From Kingdonia uniflora (taxonomy: Eukaryota > Streptophyta > Magnoliopsida > Ranunculales > Circaeasteraceae): 64,000 nt of DNA. The first letter of the stretch is position 1. Each line of letters opens with the position of its first letter. Positions 52,571 through 64,000 of this stretch are shown one piece after another. The notes under the pieces were generated by a model. It was given only the letters and a program-made list of their open reading frames with translations, searched no databases and had not been told where the DNA came from. The stretch covers positions 2,797,001-2,861,000 of the forward strand of contig JACGCM010001798.1 of the NCBI GenBank assembly GCA_014058105.1, written 5' to 3'. Both the position numbers and the translations under genes were made by a program.

Positions 52571-54873
52571 CTACTGAGACGGGCCAATATCATCTTCAGT
52601 ACCCGGCCTCCTGTGACTACTACCGGCTCCCCTGGTTCGCGAACCATGTCCATGGGTCCCCTGCTTCGTCCTCGCGCCACCTCCAGGTGGTACCGGCACC
52701 ACCCGTACCTCACACCCTCTCCTTAGCTGTAGATTTTGAACATGATTGTAGGAAAATTTATTTAGCTTTTGACAAAATAAATATGACATTACGATATAAA
52801 TAAATAAATACATAAATAAGTTACTTGCATGTGAATATAGCTAAACATCTATATTGTCTATGTGCCTGTTGGCAGTGGCAAGCTCATCAGTCAACTATTG
52901 GATCGTCTGGGCATCCTGCGCAGACTCTGCAAGGACGAGTCGTCGCATACCATGAGTGAGGTGCCACAACTCCTCTGCACCGCAGGAGGAAGACATGGGA
53001 GGCGGGTCTCTCAAGCAGTGGATGGGGAGTATCTCATGCCTCCCTGTCAACTCCATGTATCACCCTGGGTCTGGCCCCTCCTCCTCGCCAAGCAAACTGA
53101 AGTCATGGGACAAGCTATGAACCTCTGCTGACCTAACCACCATGGGTGTAATACCAGCCTTGAGTGCAGTGGGTCTGAACAGATCTATATTCCCCATCCT
53201 TTGGGAATATGTCAACAGGTGGCCTACTTCATAAGTTTGGTTAGCATAGTATGAGGCATAAGTCTATCGCTCCTCCCCTATCACAAACTAGTCACAATCA
53301 ACGAAGCTGGCCTGTCTCATCGCCTGTAAATCAGCTGGACTAAGATGTGGCAACATGTTAAGTGGAGGATCCAAAGGAATACTTGCAGTGTCAGTCAACT
53401 GCCTCCCAACATCTATCCCCCAAGAAATACTCACAGTTTCCATTTGGGACTTGAAGTGGCATTGTCTTACGAGACGGGAGTGACGCAGCCCGTACGTCAT
53501 CTAAACCAGACACTACAAAATCTACCCAAGGTTTCCAGTTGATCAACTCAATAGTCTTGTGGTCAATGAGGTATCTGCCTAGAGTAAACAATTTGGTTTC
53601 CTGGTCATTTGATTTTTTCCTGTTCCCTTTCTCCCATACTTTGAGCTGCGGATATGATGAGAACTTAAGCTCTTCCTTGAAAATAGGGTGACCAACCCCA
53701 TAATATTCGTAAAACCAATATTGCATTTCAGAATAACATAAAAAATAATTATAAATTCTATTTAAGACGTTTATTGGAAGATATTTGATTTGTAGCTTGT
53801 AAGGAAAAATGGTTAGTGTACCTCAAGAAGTTGTGAAAATCTAGTTATGGCACTCCTGGTCGTGATTGCGGTATCCAAACCATGGTACAGGGAAGCAAGA
53901 ATAGCAAAACTTCAGTCATATTCGACTGCTTCGTCCAAATCTGCCACGGCCGCGAGATATCCAAGCGGGACGGTGTCGTTGGCTGTTTGGAACCATAAAT
54001 GTCACATCATTAAGAGGATAAAAGCTCGAACAATGGTAATATCATCATCTCGATCATCTGTGATAGTTAAGTACGTCATCAAATGTAAAATGCTAACGTT
54101 CCTACTCTTCATATTATTGGATTCAATGCGGGGGAGCAATTCCCTCGCATTGGATAAAACACTTCATACGTCGTCATACGGCACCTATGCCGGATATCAG
54201 CCGATTGATAATGATGTCAGCATATGGAAATCTATTGGCATGATCTCAATTTCTGTACACGGGAACAGAAATTTATGCGTGTCGGCCACCAACGCTTTGT
54301 TAGCGCCTGAATTAGCCGATTATCGAAATTGCCCAAGCTTATATCCATAAAGCTCCCGAATATCTTCACCACGGAATCTCTTATTGTTGGAATTGTGGAA
54401 ATCTCCTTCCATACTTTGATCACCATAGTAAATGTGTCGTGCGGATGCATCGAATCTCGATTCTGTTCATTAAAGCATTTTATCAAACACTTGATTAACA
54501 GAAATAACAAAATCACAATGTAAACAAAACTTACCGTAAGTTCTTTGCTAGTATAATAAATATGAGTAACGTCGTCTGGGAGGACAGTAATAAACCTGGT
54601 TGAGTAGTTTTCTTGGGGTGGGTGTGGCATGTCTTCACGGCGAGGTACCTCTTCAAATTCAACTCTTTTTTTCTTCCTTCCGGACCTCGACCGAGTTACG
54701 GATCGCCCTGGATCTCTTGTCACTCTAAACCCATGTAATGTACTGGGTGTGGGTCTCCCTCTGGCATATTTATTGCGTTTTGAAAGAAATTGGATGTATT
54801 TTTCAGGTATACCTTCGAATTGATAGAAAGAGAGATGAGAAAACAATGCTCGAGTTAGAACTGATGAAATCAA
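52571..54873 (-). pseudogene. Decayed plant mobile domain (PMD) gene of element B
   Basis: Reverse strand: basic N-terminal exon (VTRSRSGRKKKRVEFEEVP) with a GTAAG donor near 54535, then DTFTMVIKVWKEIS, RLIQALTKRWWPT, and after a frameshift FLFPCTEIEIMPIDF and LTSLSIG. Then come FQTANDTVPLGYLAA, LYHGLDTA, QYWFYEYYGVGHPIFKEE, FTLGRYLIDH, MPLQVPNGNCEYFLGDRCW, LDPPLNMLPHLSP and a Gly/Arg-rich tail ending IGPSQ. This order is that of TE-borne PMD proteins annotated as PP7-long-form homologs. At least three stops occur between 54190 and 54240 alone. Confidence 0.75.
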
Positions 54874-55264
54874 AACATTTGAAACGGCGGTAAAAGGAAC
54901 ACCACGCGGTGTTTTAAACTTCTCTTAAAAAGAAAAACTTCACAAACCCAAACTTGCTGCTGGGAGAGGTTGAGTGTTGGTTGGGTTTTCTGTGGGCCCC
55001 TGTCAGAGCCGACACCCAAACCCAAACTTGTTGTTGGACTTGCTTTTAGGATCTAAAGTAATGATTAAAGAGGTGTTTATGGAAAAGTCAAACATATGGG
55101 TCTGCGGCATGAAGGTTATTACGTGCAAAATATATAGCACGTGTCCACGTTACTTTGAAACCTTAATCTCTGCAAATGCCGACTAAGAGCTTTCGAGCTA
55201 GCTTGGATATCTGAGATCAACCCCTCTAATTTCATACTTTCTTTATATATTTAGAGTTTTTTGT

Positions 55265-56803
55265 AAAGGAGGGGATTCCCCTACACTCTCAATCTGCTAC
55301 ACACCTCCTACACTCTCTCCTCTCCACTTAAACTGCCACCTCACCTGCCCACTCAGCTCTCCCTCTCTCCTACTCAGATCTCCCACTCAACTCTCCCACG
55401 TGGCCAAGAAAAAAATATAAAAACAAAAAAAAAACTCTCTCTCTCCACTCAACTCACTCTGCCTCTCTTACTCGCTCTGTACGGCAAGATTTAAATTTAA
55501 ATTTTAACGGGTTTTCTGTCCCACCGTTTGTTGTAGGCACTCCATCTCCTACTGAATCACTTTCTCGTTGAGGTACGAAGCTTTCTCAGTCTCTCTCATT
55601 ATTTTTGCCATGTCGAAACTGTATTTCGTGAGGTGAATCGTTTAATCGTTTCAAAAAGCAGAAGCTGGTGAGTATCGTAAAATTATAAAGAAGTATTTCC
55701 AACAACTTCTACGATAACATATGTTGAATATTACTAATTTATTTCCCCTGTTTCATAACTAGGTGCTTCAAATCATGATGGGGTCGAGCCACAGTCAGAC
55801 GACCATGGTGCTGGAAGTTGCTGAAGATGATATGATTGCAGATTACAAACATCATTGGGACTTTTATTACTGTTAGAATGTTGTTGTTTATGTTATTGTT
55901 GTCTGTCGAATTGTAGGATTATTGTGGTTATTGTAACTATTGTTGTTGAATTGTCCAAATTTGAGTTGTGTATTTATTGTCCAAATTTTAGTTTTGTATT
56001 TATTGTCGAATCCTCTAACTAAATTGTAGAATGGTTAGAATTTGACAATTTATTGTCGAATCCTCTAACAATTCGACAAATTATCGAATTGTTAAAAATT
56101 TGACTTGGACAATAAATTTTATTTTTGTCGAATTCTACACATTGTTTCTTTTTTATTTCCTTGAGTTTCCCTCATATCCAATGTGGGACTAAAAACACTT
56201 AGTTCCATCATTCAAACAAAAAGAAAACCAAATGCCCTTTGTATTTTCCAACAATAAAGACTACTAAATTGTCGAAACGTGAACTTTTCGACAATATATT
56301 CGACGAAGTTCATGTTTCGACAATATATTCCAACATTTCATGTTTCGACAAATTAATTGTACTCGACACTAGAGAACGATGAGAGTGTACTCGACACTAG
56401 AGAGAGAGAGAGAGTCTGAGTGAGTGAGTGAGTGAGTGAGTGAGAGCGGGGAGTTGTCGGATGACTACACGGAGTGAGTGACAGCGACTGAAATCGACAA
56501 AGAGAGTAAGTCGACAGAGAGTATGTTGTTGAGCTCCGTGGAGAGAGGGACACAGTGAGTGAGCTCGAGACTCAGTGTGAGAGAGAGAGAGAGACCGACT
56601 GAGTGAGTAAGTTTCGGCGAGTGAGAGAGAGAGTGAGTTTAGTGGAGAGAGAGTTTTTTTTTTTTTTGTATTTGTATTTTTTTTTTGGCCACGTGGGAGA
56701 GAGGGAGAGCTGAGTGGGCAGGTGAGTTAGAGGATTGAGTGAAGAGGAGAGAGTGTAGCAAAGAGTGTAGCATAAAAAGAGTGTAGGGGAATCCTCCCCT
56801 TTT
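55265..56803. mobile_element. Long-TIR DNA element (Mutator-like or unclassified), no transposase
   Basis: Left arm 55265-55460 and right arm 56620-56803 are inverted complements over about 190 bp: GGATTCCCCTACACTC at each end, then shared CACCTGCCCACTCAGCTC, TCCCACGTGGCCAA and CTCTCTCTCCAC. The interior has TTGTCGAAT repeats (56000-56350) and GAGTGAGTGA simple repeats (56400-56640) but no transposase. I could not establish a convincing target duplication, so the superfamily is open. Confidence 0.7.
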
Positions 56804-59800
56804 CGTTGTAATGCTAAAATTGGTATGATCGACTGTGATTATAATGTTTGTTATAATAAGTAAATTTATTTGCTGAAGTGTTTTTAGTCAAATAAATATT
56901 ACTGATATGAATACTTTTTGTTATTTTTGGTGAATTAACATTAAGATGGCAAGACAAACACATCTAATATGAGTTACAAATGAGGGGAACAAGTATTTTA
57001 TCATATAAAACCAAGGCCAACGACTCACATTTTAATGCGTTACGGAGGAACTTTTCAAACTTGGAACAACTAGTACTACCCGTGGCGAGCCACGGCAAAA
57101 AAATAAAAATAAAAATAAAATAAATAAATAAATAATATATATATATATATATATAAAGTATAACTCTTCAATATTAAAGATTCTGAGTCATAATCAAAAA
57201 CAAAAACTGGAGTGATCTCCCCACCATGTTGCGATGGACTAATTTGGTTGTGTGGAGCAATGTACTCAACCACTTGCAGATTCTTAGCATTGTGAACCTT
57301 TTCTTCATTCTCTTGAACTACCCCTTCATTTGCATTTACAGACCCCCTCATTGTAGCAGTGCCTACACCCCTATCAATGACCACATTCTGCAACTCCATA
57401 TCAAATCTTTTATTCAACTCTTGAAATTTTGGTCCCAATCCTGGATTCTTGGCTGCTTTGTGCTCCAATCCTCCAAAAATAATTATTGGTTAATCCTCTA
57501 AAATTGTTGCCCCATACCCTACAATGGTTTTTCAGGAAGAAAATCTTGCACGTGAGCACACCATAGTGAGGACAGCAGGAAAGCTTATTCCATTTCATTT
57601 CAATAAGCTACTAAAAACCAAAGATTCTAATGTTTGTTTGCCATCCCGATGGCGTCGCAAGAAACACAATCTCAAGGCTGATGAATCCAATCCCTCGGAG
57701 TTTTTATGCCCCATATACAGCGGTCTGCTCAATAAATTGGACCTACAAAGTTCTAAAAACGATATCGGAAATTGCGAATCAACTGCTAAAATGTTTGGGG
57801 AAAGTTTCTGTTCTAGATGCCTGTTTCAGATACTCCCATAAGACATGTCATCTATAGAACATTTTCACTCTCTTTTACTCCAGCCAATGTTCACTCGATC
57901 AAAGATTGCGTTGGTGGTGATAGATCTTGGCTAAGGTAATTCTTTTTCATGTTACTTGCAGGGAAATTTTAACATTGACCCTGTTATATGAGCAAAATTA
58001 GACTTAATTCTCCGAAATTCAACTCCAAGTCTCAGTGTTGACGATGAAGTTGAGAGCTGACAACATAAGGGGAATAAGTCTATTTTCCATCTTATAATGG
58101 CAGTCAAAGCCTATATTAATTCTAAACCACGAACATAGTTATTTTGTTTGTTTCTGATCATGTATTTCTTTGGTTTAATTTTTCAAAATAGAGAATCTAA
58201 TCTATGTTTTTATGAGTCAAAAATCAGGAAATGTTATCCAATAAAAGAGTTATTACTGCAAATGTTGCTTTCTGCATTTGTAGATCGTCGTGTAGTCATA
58301 TATGTGTGTCATCATTATGAAAGCCAATATAAAACTATCTAAATCGTATGATATTCTTAACTGTCAAAATTTGCTTACCTGGAAGAAAAATATGAGATGA
58401 CTAATTGAAGAGTTTGTTTACTCTCAGTCTCAGTTCTATGTTGCAGTAATCATGAAATTGTGCCTTGTGGTGGGATTATGAGGCTATGTTGGAGGAATTA
58501 TAAGTCCATCTCTAGTATGTTGAGTGAGCTTAAGGTGTTTCAAGTACTCTTGTTTAGAGGGTGACTCCGATGCATCTATGAACGTGAAGATAGAGTTACA
58601 AATGGATATGATGGAGAGTAATTCTTCGGTTTCTTAATCGAAAGAAGTTTGGTTCGAAGGGGTGTTGTTAGGCCTGCATAAAGATGGGATATGAAATCTT
58701 ATTGTAGAACATTCTAGACATCCACCAACACCCATATTTCTTAGAGCTGATTAGAGTATTACCAAGAAAGAAAGTGTTTGTCTAAGTTAGTTCAATGGAT
58801 ACCTATAAACTGCCTGTGTTTGTGTTTAGGACATTGCCTATGAGATCTCCCCTTCAAAGTCCAAACATTTCCTTCGGCATCTTGACTCCAAATTCCTCTT
58901 AAGCTAAAGCTGTGTTTGGTTCTTCGAATCCTAGAACTCCACTATCGCGGAACTCCAGTTTAGTTTTACTTTGCCCAATTAGAAATTTGAGGGACAGAAC
59001 ATCCTTTAGACAACTGAAATATTCTCGTCTGTATTTGGCACACCTCAAAAAGATAAATATGATTTGCTTGAAACCCCTCTTAGAGATTCAAGTATAGGTT
59101 GTTTTTTTTTCTTCCAAATGATTGTGTAGGATTAAGATGGAAGCCTCATGTAGACTCAACTCTTTCTCCTAGATAATCAAATGGATCGATCAAAAGAGAG
59201 AAAAATTGGAAAGATGTTGGAGAGAGAATTCGAGACAAAATTTGGAGAGAACATCTAGAGGAATGTGATAAAATTAACAGGGGAAAAAGAAGTAAAAATT
59301 CAGATCCAAAAACTCTTCGGAGAAAGTAACGGGAGCTCTAGAGGGAGAAAAGAAACGTAAAGAGAAAAATGTAGAGAAAATACACAAATTGTGTTAATAT
59401 AGATAGTGATAATAATCTGGATAGAAATTAGTAGAGTGGGAGAAAGAATAAGAGAAACCCCTAAAAAGGAAAATTAAAGAGAGATAAACAAGACAGATTT
59501 TGGATTTTATATTTCGAAAATGCTTTATAGTGGATTATAAGGTATGAGAATGGAGGGAAAAGATTCCCTCATGGATTCTAAGATATAACAATTAGAGGAG
59601 AGTGGAAGGTAGTTAATATGTTGAAGTAGAGGAAATCTCATGAGTAAAATTATTTGCGTCACCAAACATCGTATGTATTGGTGTCATAAAATGGTGCCGC
59701 AAATGACTTATTTACGAAGTAAACCTACCTTAGAAACCTCTTTTCACGTTTCCATGTTCAACCAAACAAAAGGGAAACAAAACGCTGTGATTTCATTTTC

Positions 59801-59823
59801 TAAGTTTTCATGAAAAATAAATT
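56804..59823. other. Intergenic region without a confident gene
   Basis: AT microsatellite at 57100-57165. Overlapping open stretches on both strands at 57180-57860 look protein-like in places (reverse strand: KFQELNKRFDMELQNVV; plus strand: SRWRRKKHNLKADESNPSEF) but match no family I know and have no clear start and splice structure. The rest holds nothing I can name. Confidence 0.4.
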
Positions 59824-59907
59824 TTAACTCGCTTCGTTTTTTAGAGCCAAAAATTGCCTGCTCAACAACTTTGCTTCCAGAGAAACACCTTCACCGAGAG
59901 CAGCTAC
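59824..59907 (-). other. Possible isolated terminal coding exon
   Basis: The reverse strand has a TTTCATAG acceptor, then 27 open codons (AALGEGVSLEAKLLSRQ within them) and TAA. The composition is protein-like, but I found no partner exon with certainty; possible donors lie near 60535 and 60775 (AAG/GTACTT-type). It could be a gene fragment. Confidence 0.2.
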
Positions 59908-60348
59908 CTATGAAATGCCAAAACATGAGAACGAACAAATTAATCTTGAGCATGTATAGTGATATTTGTACAGTCAGTCAAATGCCATGTCTTAGGCCAT
60001 ATGAAGGCACAAAAGAAATATTTCTCCATTTGAATTAAATAGAAAGGGTGTATGTGAAAGGTATATTTTGATGCAAGTAAACTGTCAAACAAATAAATAC
60101 AGTACAATATTCGCTAACTGTCGTATCATGTTGGCACTTCACTCAAAAATAGCGCATCCTTCTCTCCATAATGTCACTCAAAGGGGAGAGATTTTGACAA
60201 AAACTTGGGGGAAAACTATGGACTGCAATAACTGAAGTGTCCTAGACAGACGCAGCACAAATTGGGATATTTCAATATGATTTTCAAGTACAAATCAGTT
60301 CCGCCTGAGACCCTTTTTTACAGCATCTTGAGTTACTTATCTCATAAA

Positions 60349-60800
60349 ACGGGTTAATAATAGGCTCATACTACTACCAATCAAACCTAACAGTAATGAT
60401 CAAAGCAGAGAGAGAAAGAGATAGAGAGAGAGAGAGCTAACGGGTTAATAATAGGCTCATCCTACTACCAATCAAACCTAACATTAATGATCAAAACAGA
60501 GAGAGAAAGAGATATATAGAGAGAGAGAGCTAAGTACCTTGTGGAGATGGAGAGAAGAAGAAGAGTCAAACAGCAACAACAACAGCAACAGCAATAGCAA
60601 CAACAATCAAGACAGAGAGCAACAATGCAATCAAACCTAACAACAACAATGATCAAAACAGCAAGTAAAGAGAGGAAAAATTAAAAACAATATTGATCAA
60701 AACAGAGAGAGAAAGAGATAGAGAGAGAGAGGTGATAAAGAGAAGAAGAAGAGTCCGGAGAGAGATAGATAAGTACCCTGTGGTCCGGAGAGATGGAGAG
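60349..60800 (+). repeat. Tandem duplication of 91 bp plus GA/CAA simple repeats
   Basis: CGGGTTAATAATAGGCTCAT starts at 60350 and again at 60441, with the following ATCAAACCTAACA, ATGATCAAA and GAGAGAAAGAGATA repeated; a third partial copy ends near 60735. CAACAGCAACA repeats lie at 60570-60625. A Cys-rich reverse-strand ORF here is only a product of the repeats. Confidence 0.8.
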
Positions 60801-61326
60801 GAGTTGGAGAGAAGAAGAGTCGGGATAACTTGTCTAATGTATAATAGATGTTACATACACTTTCTACCAAGTAAACTCATACAACAGTGTTTGAGCCAAA
60901 ATATCAAACAAATTTCTTTTTTATTTACATCTCATATGTACAGATTAAATTCCTCCTACTTTTCTACAAAACTCCATAATTAAACTGCCAACAATGTCTG
61001 CTATTTGTTCTAGTAAGCAAACCAGCACTACCCTGAATGACCTCTATACAAACAAACATGAGCCTTCGCAAATGTTGCTACAACAACACAACCCCCCTAT
61101 ATACTACAAACAATTGACAATCTGAGACAGACAGTCATGCAAGCAAAGGAAGATCTACTGTAATCTGGATTTTGATGAACAAGCAGTTTACACCTCTCGT
61201 GATGGATGAAAACACAGACCTCTGCAACCTTAACTGCCATAGAATCTGATTGTTATACACACGATTAACCCGTGATGTGTTTTGATCTTTCATGGGGTCC
61301 AAAATTAGCAAAGGTAACGATGAACT

Positions 61327-63677
61327 TCAAAGTTTCTTCCCATGCACTCTGAACACCTCCACAACCTTACCATTACAAAAGAAACACCTTTGGCTATTCA
61401 GAAGATGCCTAGTAATGCAACCAAAACACGACTTGTGGGAACAAGGCTTGAATTGAGCATCTGCCTCACAAGCATAACAAATGCAGCACTGTCCTTCATC
61501 TTCCTCCTCTGCTGCCCTGCCACCACTATATACAATTTCACTCACTTTTGCTGTTTCCGTTCTGCTCCTAATGAGGCTTGAGAATTTTTCAAGTTGTCTA
61601 AGCCTTTCTAGAGACGTGTCCCCCACCCTCAGAAATCCAGCCTGCAATTAATAAGAGACATAAGGCTAAGTCCTTCATACAGAAAGAAAGAAAAAAATAT
61701 TGAAAACAGAAGATAGTTAGAATTGCTCTTTTCTTCTGTGTATATATAGTTTTGCAAGAACTAACCCAGTTGTACTCCAACAGGTACTGAAACCCGTAAT
61801 TGATGGTAGCAGGACATTCCATACTTGAAAACACGCCTACAACATCATTGTCTACATGTTCCAGATCCGTGCTAGCATCTAACAAATTCAAAATGATCCC
61901 AACAAGAGGGGCTAATATCATCCCTCTGTTTGTCTTCTCTGATGATTGCCCTTGTCTCCTAAGCAACCTGCGGAAAGGGGAAAAAAAGAGAGTAAATGGA
62001 ATAAGAATATGAAACAAGGGGAAGAAGTGTGAGACAATCACGGGAGAAGAAAACATCTGAAAAAAAGTTTGTAGGACTGTAGAAACTACAAAAAAAATCT
62101 ACTTGCTATAGAACGATTTGCGACCTTCTGGAATTATATACAGGAGCAGACTTTTCATGTGGTAATAAGCTTAGAGTGTAATCCTTATGCATTTTATCAG
62201 TAAACAACAAAAACATTCCTTGTAGAATTACTTTCTTTTCATGGGCAACTGCTTTAGAAATATAATAACGGCATACAATCTTTTTGCTGCGTATTGGGCT
62301 TCAGCAAATAGGAGATTCATGTGTAAGAAATATTAGGATACATTGGATCATTCACTACACCATAGGTGTGATTGTATGCTAGTTTCGGTAGCGTATCTGG
62401 TAGGTTGTTAACCTAATATTAGGCTCTCGCCTAAAGATTCTGGAAAATGACTGTGTTTATAATTTTATGGGGTCTATGGATAGGACTAAGATAGTCAACT
62501 CAATCTGCACAGGGAAGAGTGCAGCAGAAGGCTGATTCTTACATTGAAAATCCAACCGCAATCTTTGAGAAAACAGATTTAGATCTTCAGAGGTTTTATT
62601 TTTGTTGAGTTGGTGCCAGATGAGACCTTTTTTAGGGAAAGGTAGCTCCAATGTCTACCTGGGGAATGTCTACCTCAGAAGTTAATATATACATACCTTA
62701 AATGGTATCGTCTACATATGCCAACCGTAGCCATGCATTGTTGATCGCAACCATTTATTGAACAGATGGGAAGTCCCATCTGGTCAACATCTAATGAAGT
62801 AGTTCTGTGAAATTCTTCTCACATGAATACAAAGATTTAATTCCCAGCCCATAAAATGTCTACTAGGAGTTACAATAATGACAAATTTCCAAGAAAATGT
62901 TAAAAGAAGTACGAGAAACTTACAAGTCAAAAAACTCGATGTCAGCAGCTGAAGTTATGTGGTTGAGAATAAAGACAATCATCTCAGTTAATCTTCTCAG
63001 ATTCATCTCAGAACCTGATAGGAATGCTTGTGGGATCTCATACGAAAAGAACTCAAGCACCCTTGCAAGATTACACGAAAGATCAAACATCACACTGCAT
63101 TTTTTTTGGTGCAACTCCATCACCTGCAAGTTACAAGTTTAGTTCAACTTTAACCCAAGACAAGAGAAAGATCCCATAAAAAATTTCAAAAAAAATTACA
63201 AAATCTAAACTCTACTACATATAAAATCCAATTAAACGTGTATAAGATATGATTAGATCAGAAGAATCATTGAGATTTAAAAAGACCAGTAACAATACAT
63301 ATAACGTAAAAAGGAAGAAAAAGAAACCCCTGCTATCCTAGTCGTAAGGGCTTTGATCAAAACCTGAGAACCTATTCTTGTATTACAGATTAGGTAGCAT
63401 CTCACCATACACATGTTTGTCTCATTGTATTATATGTCCTGTGTGTTTGAAATGGGATTCTTTTTTCATGCAAAAAATGATGTAAGTTTTAGTGAGAACT
63501 CTATCGCAAGTTAATCAGCTTTGGAATGTCAATTGCTAACTATACCTGGTATTTTTCTTGCATTTCTCGAACAGAAACTGAGAATTCAGTCATTATCCAG
63601 CTGAGAGTATTGAATAGGCTATTGAGAAAGGCTGAGAATAACCCTTCATCGTGAATACAAGCCTGACGAAGTAAACT
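61327..63677 (-). CDS. RKP: RKP-type RING E3 ubiquitin ligase (related to KPC1), 3' end
   Basis: Four exons on the minus strand in phase: 63677-63546, 63123-62924, 61967-61766, 61641-61327 (stop TGA 61329-61327). The gene continues past base 64000. The last exon carries a C3HC4 RING finger, with CCICYACEADAQFKPCSH then CFGCITRHLLNSQRCFFC, followed by a short basic tail. Upstream exons encode SLFNTLSWIMTEFSVSVRE, LSCNLARVLEFFSYEIPQAF and LLRRQGQSSEKTNRGMILAP, the C-terminal helical region of RKP/KPC1 proteins. RKP is known to promote ubiquitin-dependent turnover of CDK inhibitors (KRP1) in Arabidopsis. The SPRY domain and first two thirds of the protein are outside the window. No defects are seen. 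Confidence 0.9.
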
Positions 63678-64000
63678 CTGTATAAAATAAGGAGGTAATT
63701 AACAGAATAAGTCCATGAAGCCAAAAAAGGTCACAAAGGGATTAATAGCTGCAGAGATGTAAACATGGCTCAAAATGTCATTTATCTTCAAACTTTGATT
63801 AACCGTAGACGCAGAGGCTGGGTTTCTCATTATTAAGCAATCAATATCACATTGTAATACAGTGTGGTATAATAGGTAAATATCGAGATACTTTAATATA
63901 TTGGTGTCCAGTCCAATATATCAGATTATTGACTTAATTAACAGTTTATACTATTTATTTTTATAATTAAAAATATATATCTCGACATTATAGGCTGATA

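Larger units (their letters stand above)
48161..55045. mobile_element. PIF/Harbinger-type element B carrying an extra plant mobile domain unit
   Basis: Flanked by TTA on both sides (48158-48160 and 55046-55048). Ends are GAGCATCTCTAGCAG on the left and, on the reverse strand, AAGCAAGTCCAACAA on the right (9 of 15 matching). Order: terminal hairpin (48317-48400), ORF1 (+), transposase (-), internal palindrome (51615-51720), short unknown ORF (+), PMD gene (-), and a terminal copy of the hairpin motif (54890-54925). The subterminal motif GGCGGTAAAAAGAACAC differs from that of element A, so B is a separate lineage. Confidence 0.75.

Noticed and set aside
53847..54350. Plus-strand ORF of 167 codons
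   Set aside because: It is the antisense shadow of the PMD gene of element B, which is recognisable on the minus strand.
57524..57857. Two overlapping plus-strand ORFs
   Set aside because: No family match, no consistent splice structure; noted only as part of the unannotated interval.
60465..60656. Cys-rich minus-strand ORF
   Set aside because: It is encoded by CAA/CAG and GA simple repeats; not a real cysteine-rich peptide.

Overview
The window is nuclear DNA of a flowering plant, most likely a core eudicot. It has AT-rich intergenic sequence, spliced genes with GT-AG introns, plastid and mitochondrial targeting presequences, and abundant decayed plant transposons (Copia-type LTR elements, hAT, PIF/Harbinger). 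I cannot name the species. Genes were recognised by protein family resemblance and joined exon by exon by checking reading phase at each splice site. || Host genes, left to right: (1) the 5' part of an ABC1K7/SIA1-like plastid atypical kinase on the minus strand, with exon 1 at 12157-11753, exon 2 at 5943-5808, exon 3 at 4545-4379 and a partial exon 4 at 31-1; (2) a complete five-exon mitochondrial CRS2-associated-factor-type splicing factor with two CRM domains, plus strand, 16115-21490; (3) a complete eleven-exon 3-isopropylmalate dehydrogenase of leucine biosynthesis, minus strand, 30841-24175, convergent with (2); (4) an intronless BAHD acyltransferase, plus strand, 39066-40493, whose usual N-terminus is separated by a one-base frameshift; (5) a small defensin-like secreted peptide gene with an in-frame stop, minus strand, 41315-40972; (6) the 3' end of an RKP-type RING E3 ligase, minus strand, 63677-61327, continuing past the right edge. 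|| Mobile and repetitive DNA fills most of the rest. ABC1K7 intron 3 holds about 2.9 kb of plant-mitochondrial-looking DNA and a tandem LTR-type repeat; intron 1 holds a tangle of small non-autonomous Copia-type LTR elements. A 1.37 kb hAT-type element carrying a legume-lectin receptor fragment lies upstream of that gene. A clean 1.5 kb non-autonomous LTR retrotransposon with a perfect 5-bp target duplication is at 45177-46699. A truncated Harbinger element joined to a copy of the IPMDH exon 11/intron 10 region lies at 46787-48157. A long-TIR element occupies 55265-56803. || The most unusual content is a pair of large PIF/Harbinger-type elements, A (31273-38666) and B (48161-55045). Each carries the usual convergent pair (Myb/trihelix-like ORF1 and DDE transposase) plus a plant mobile domain (PMD) gene. 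In both, the PMD unit is separated from the Harbinger unit by an internal inverted repeat built from the element's own terminal or subterminal sequence. The two elements differ in their subterminal motifs, so this looks like the same two-module architecture in two lineages. All their genes here are decayed, so the observation concerns architecture, not a working system.
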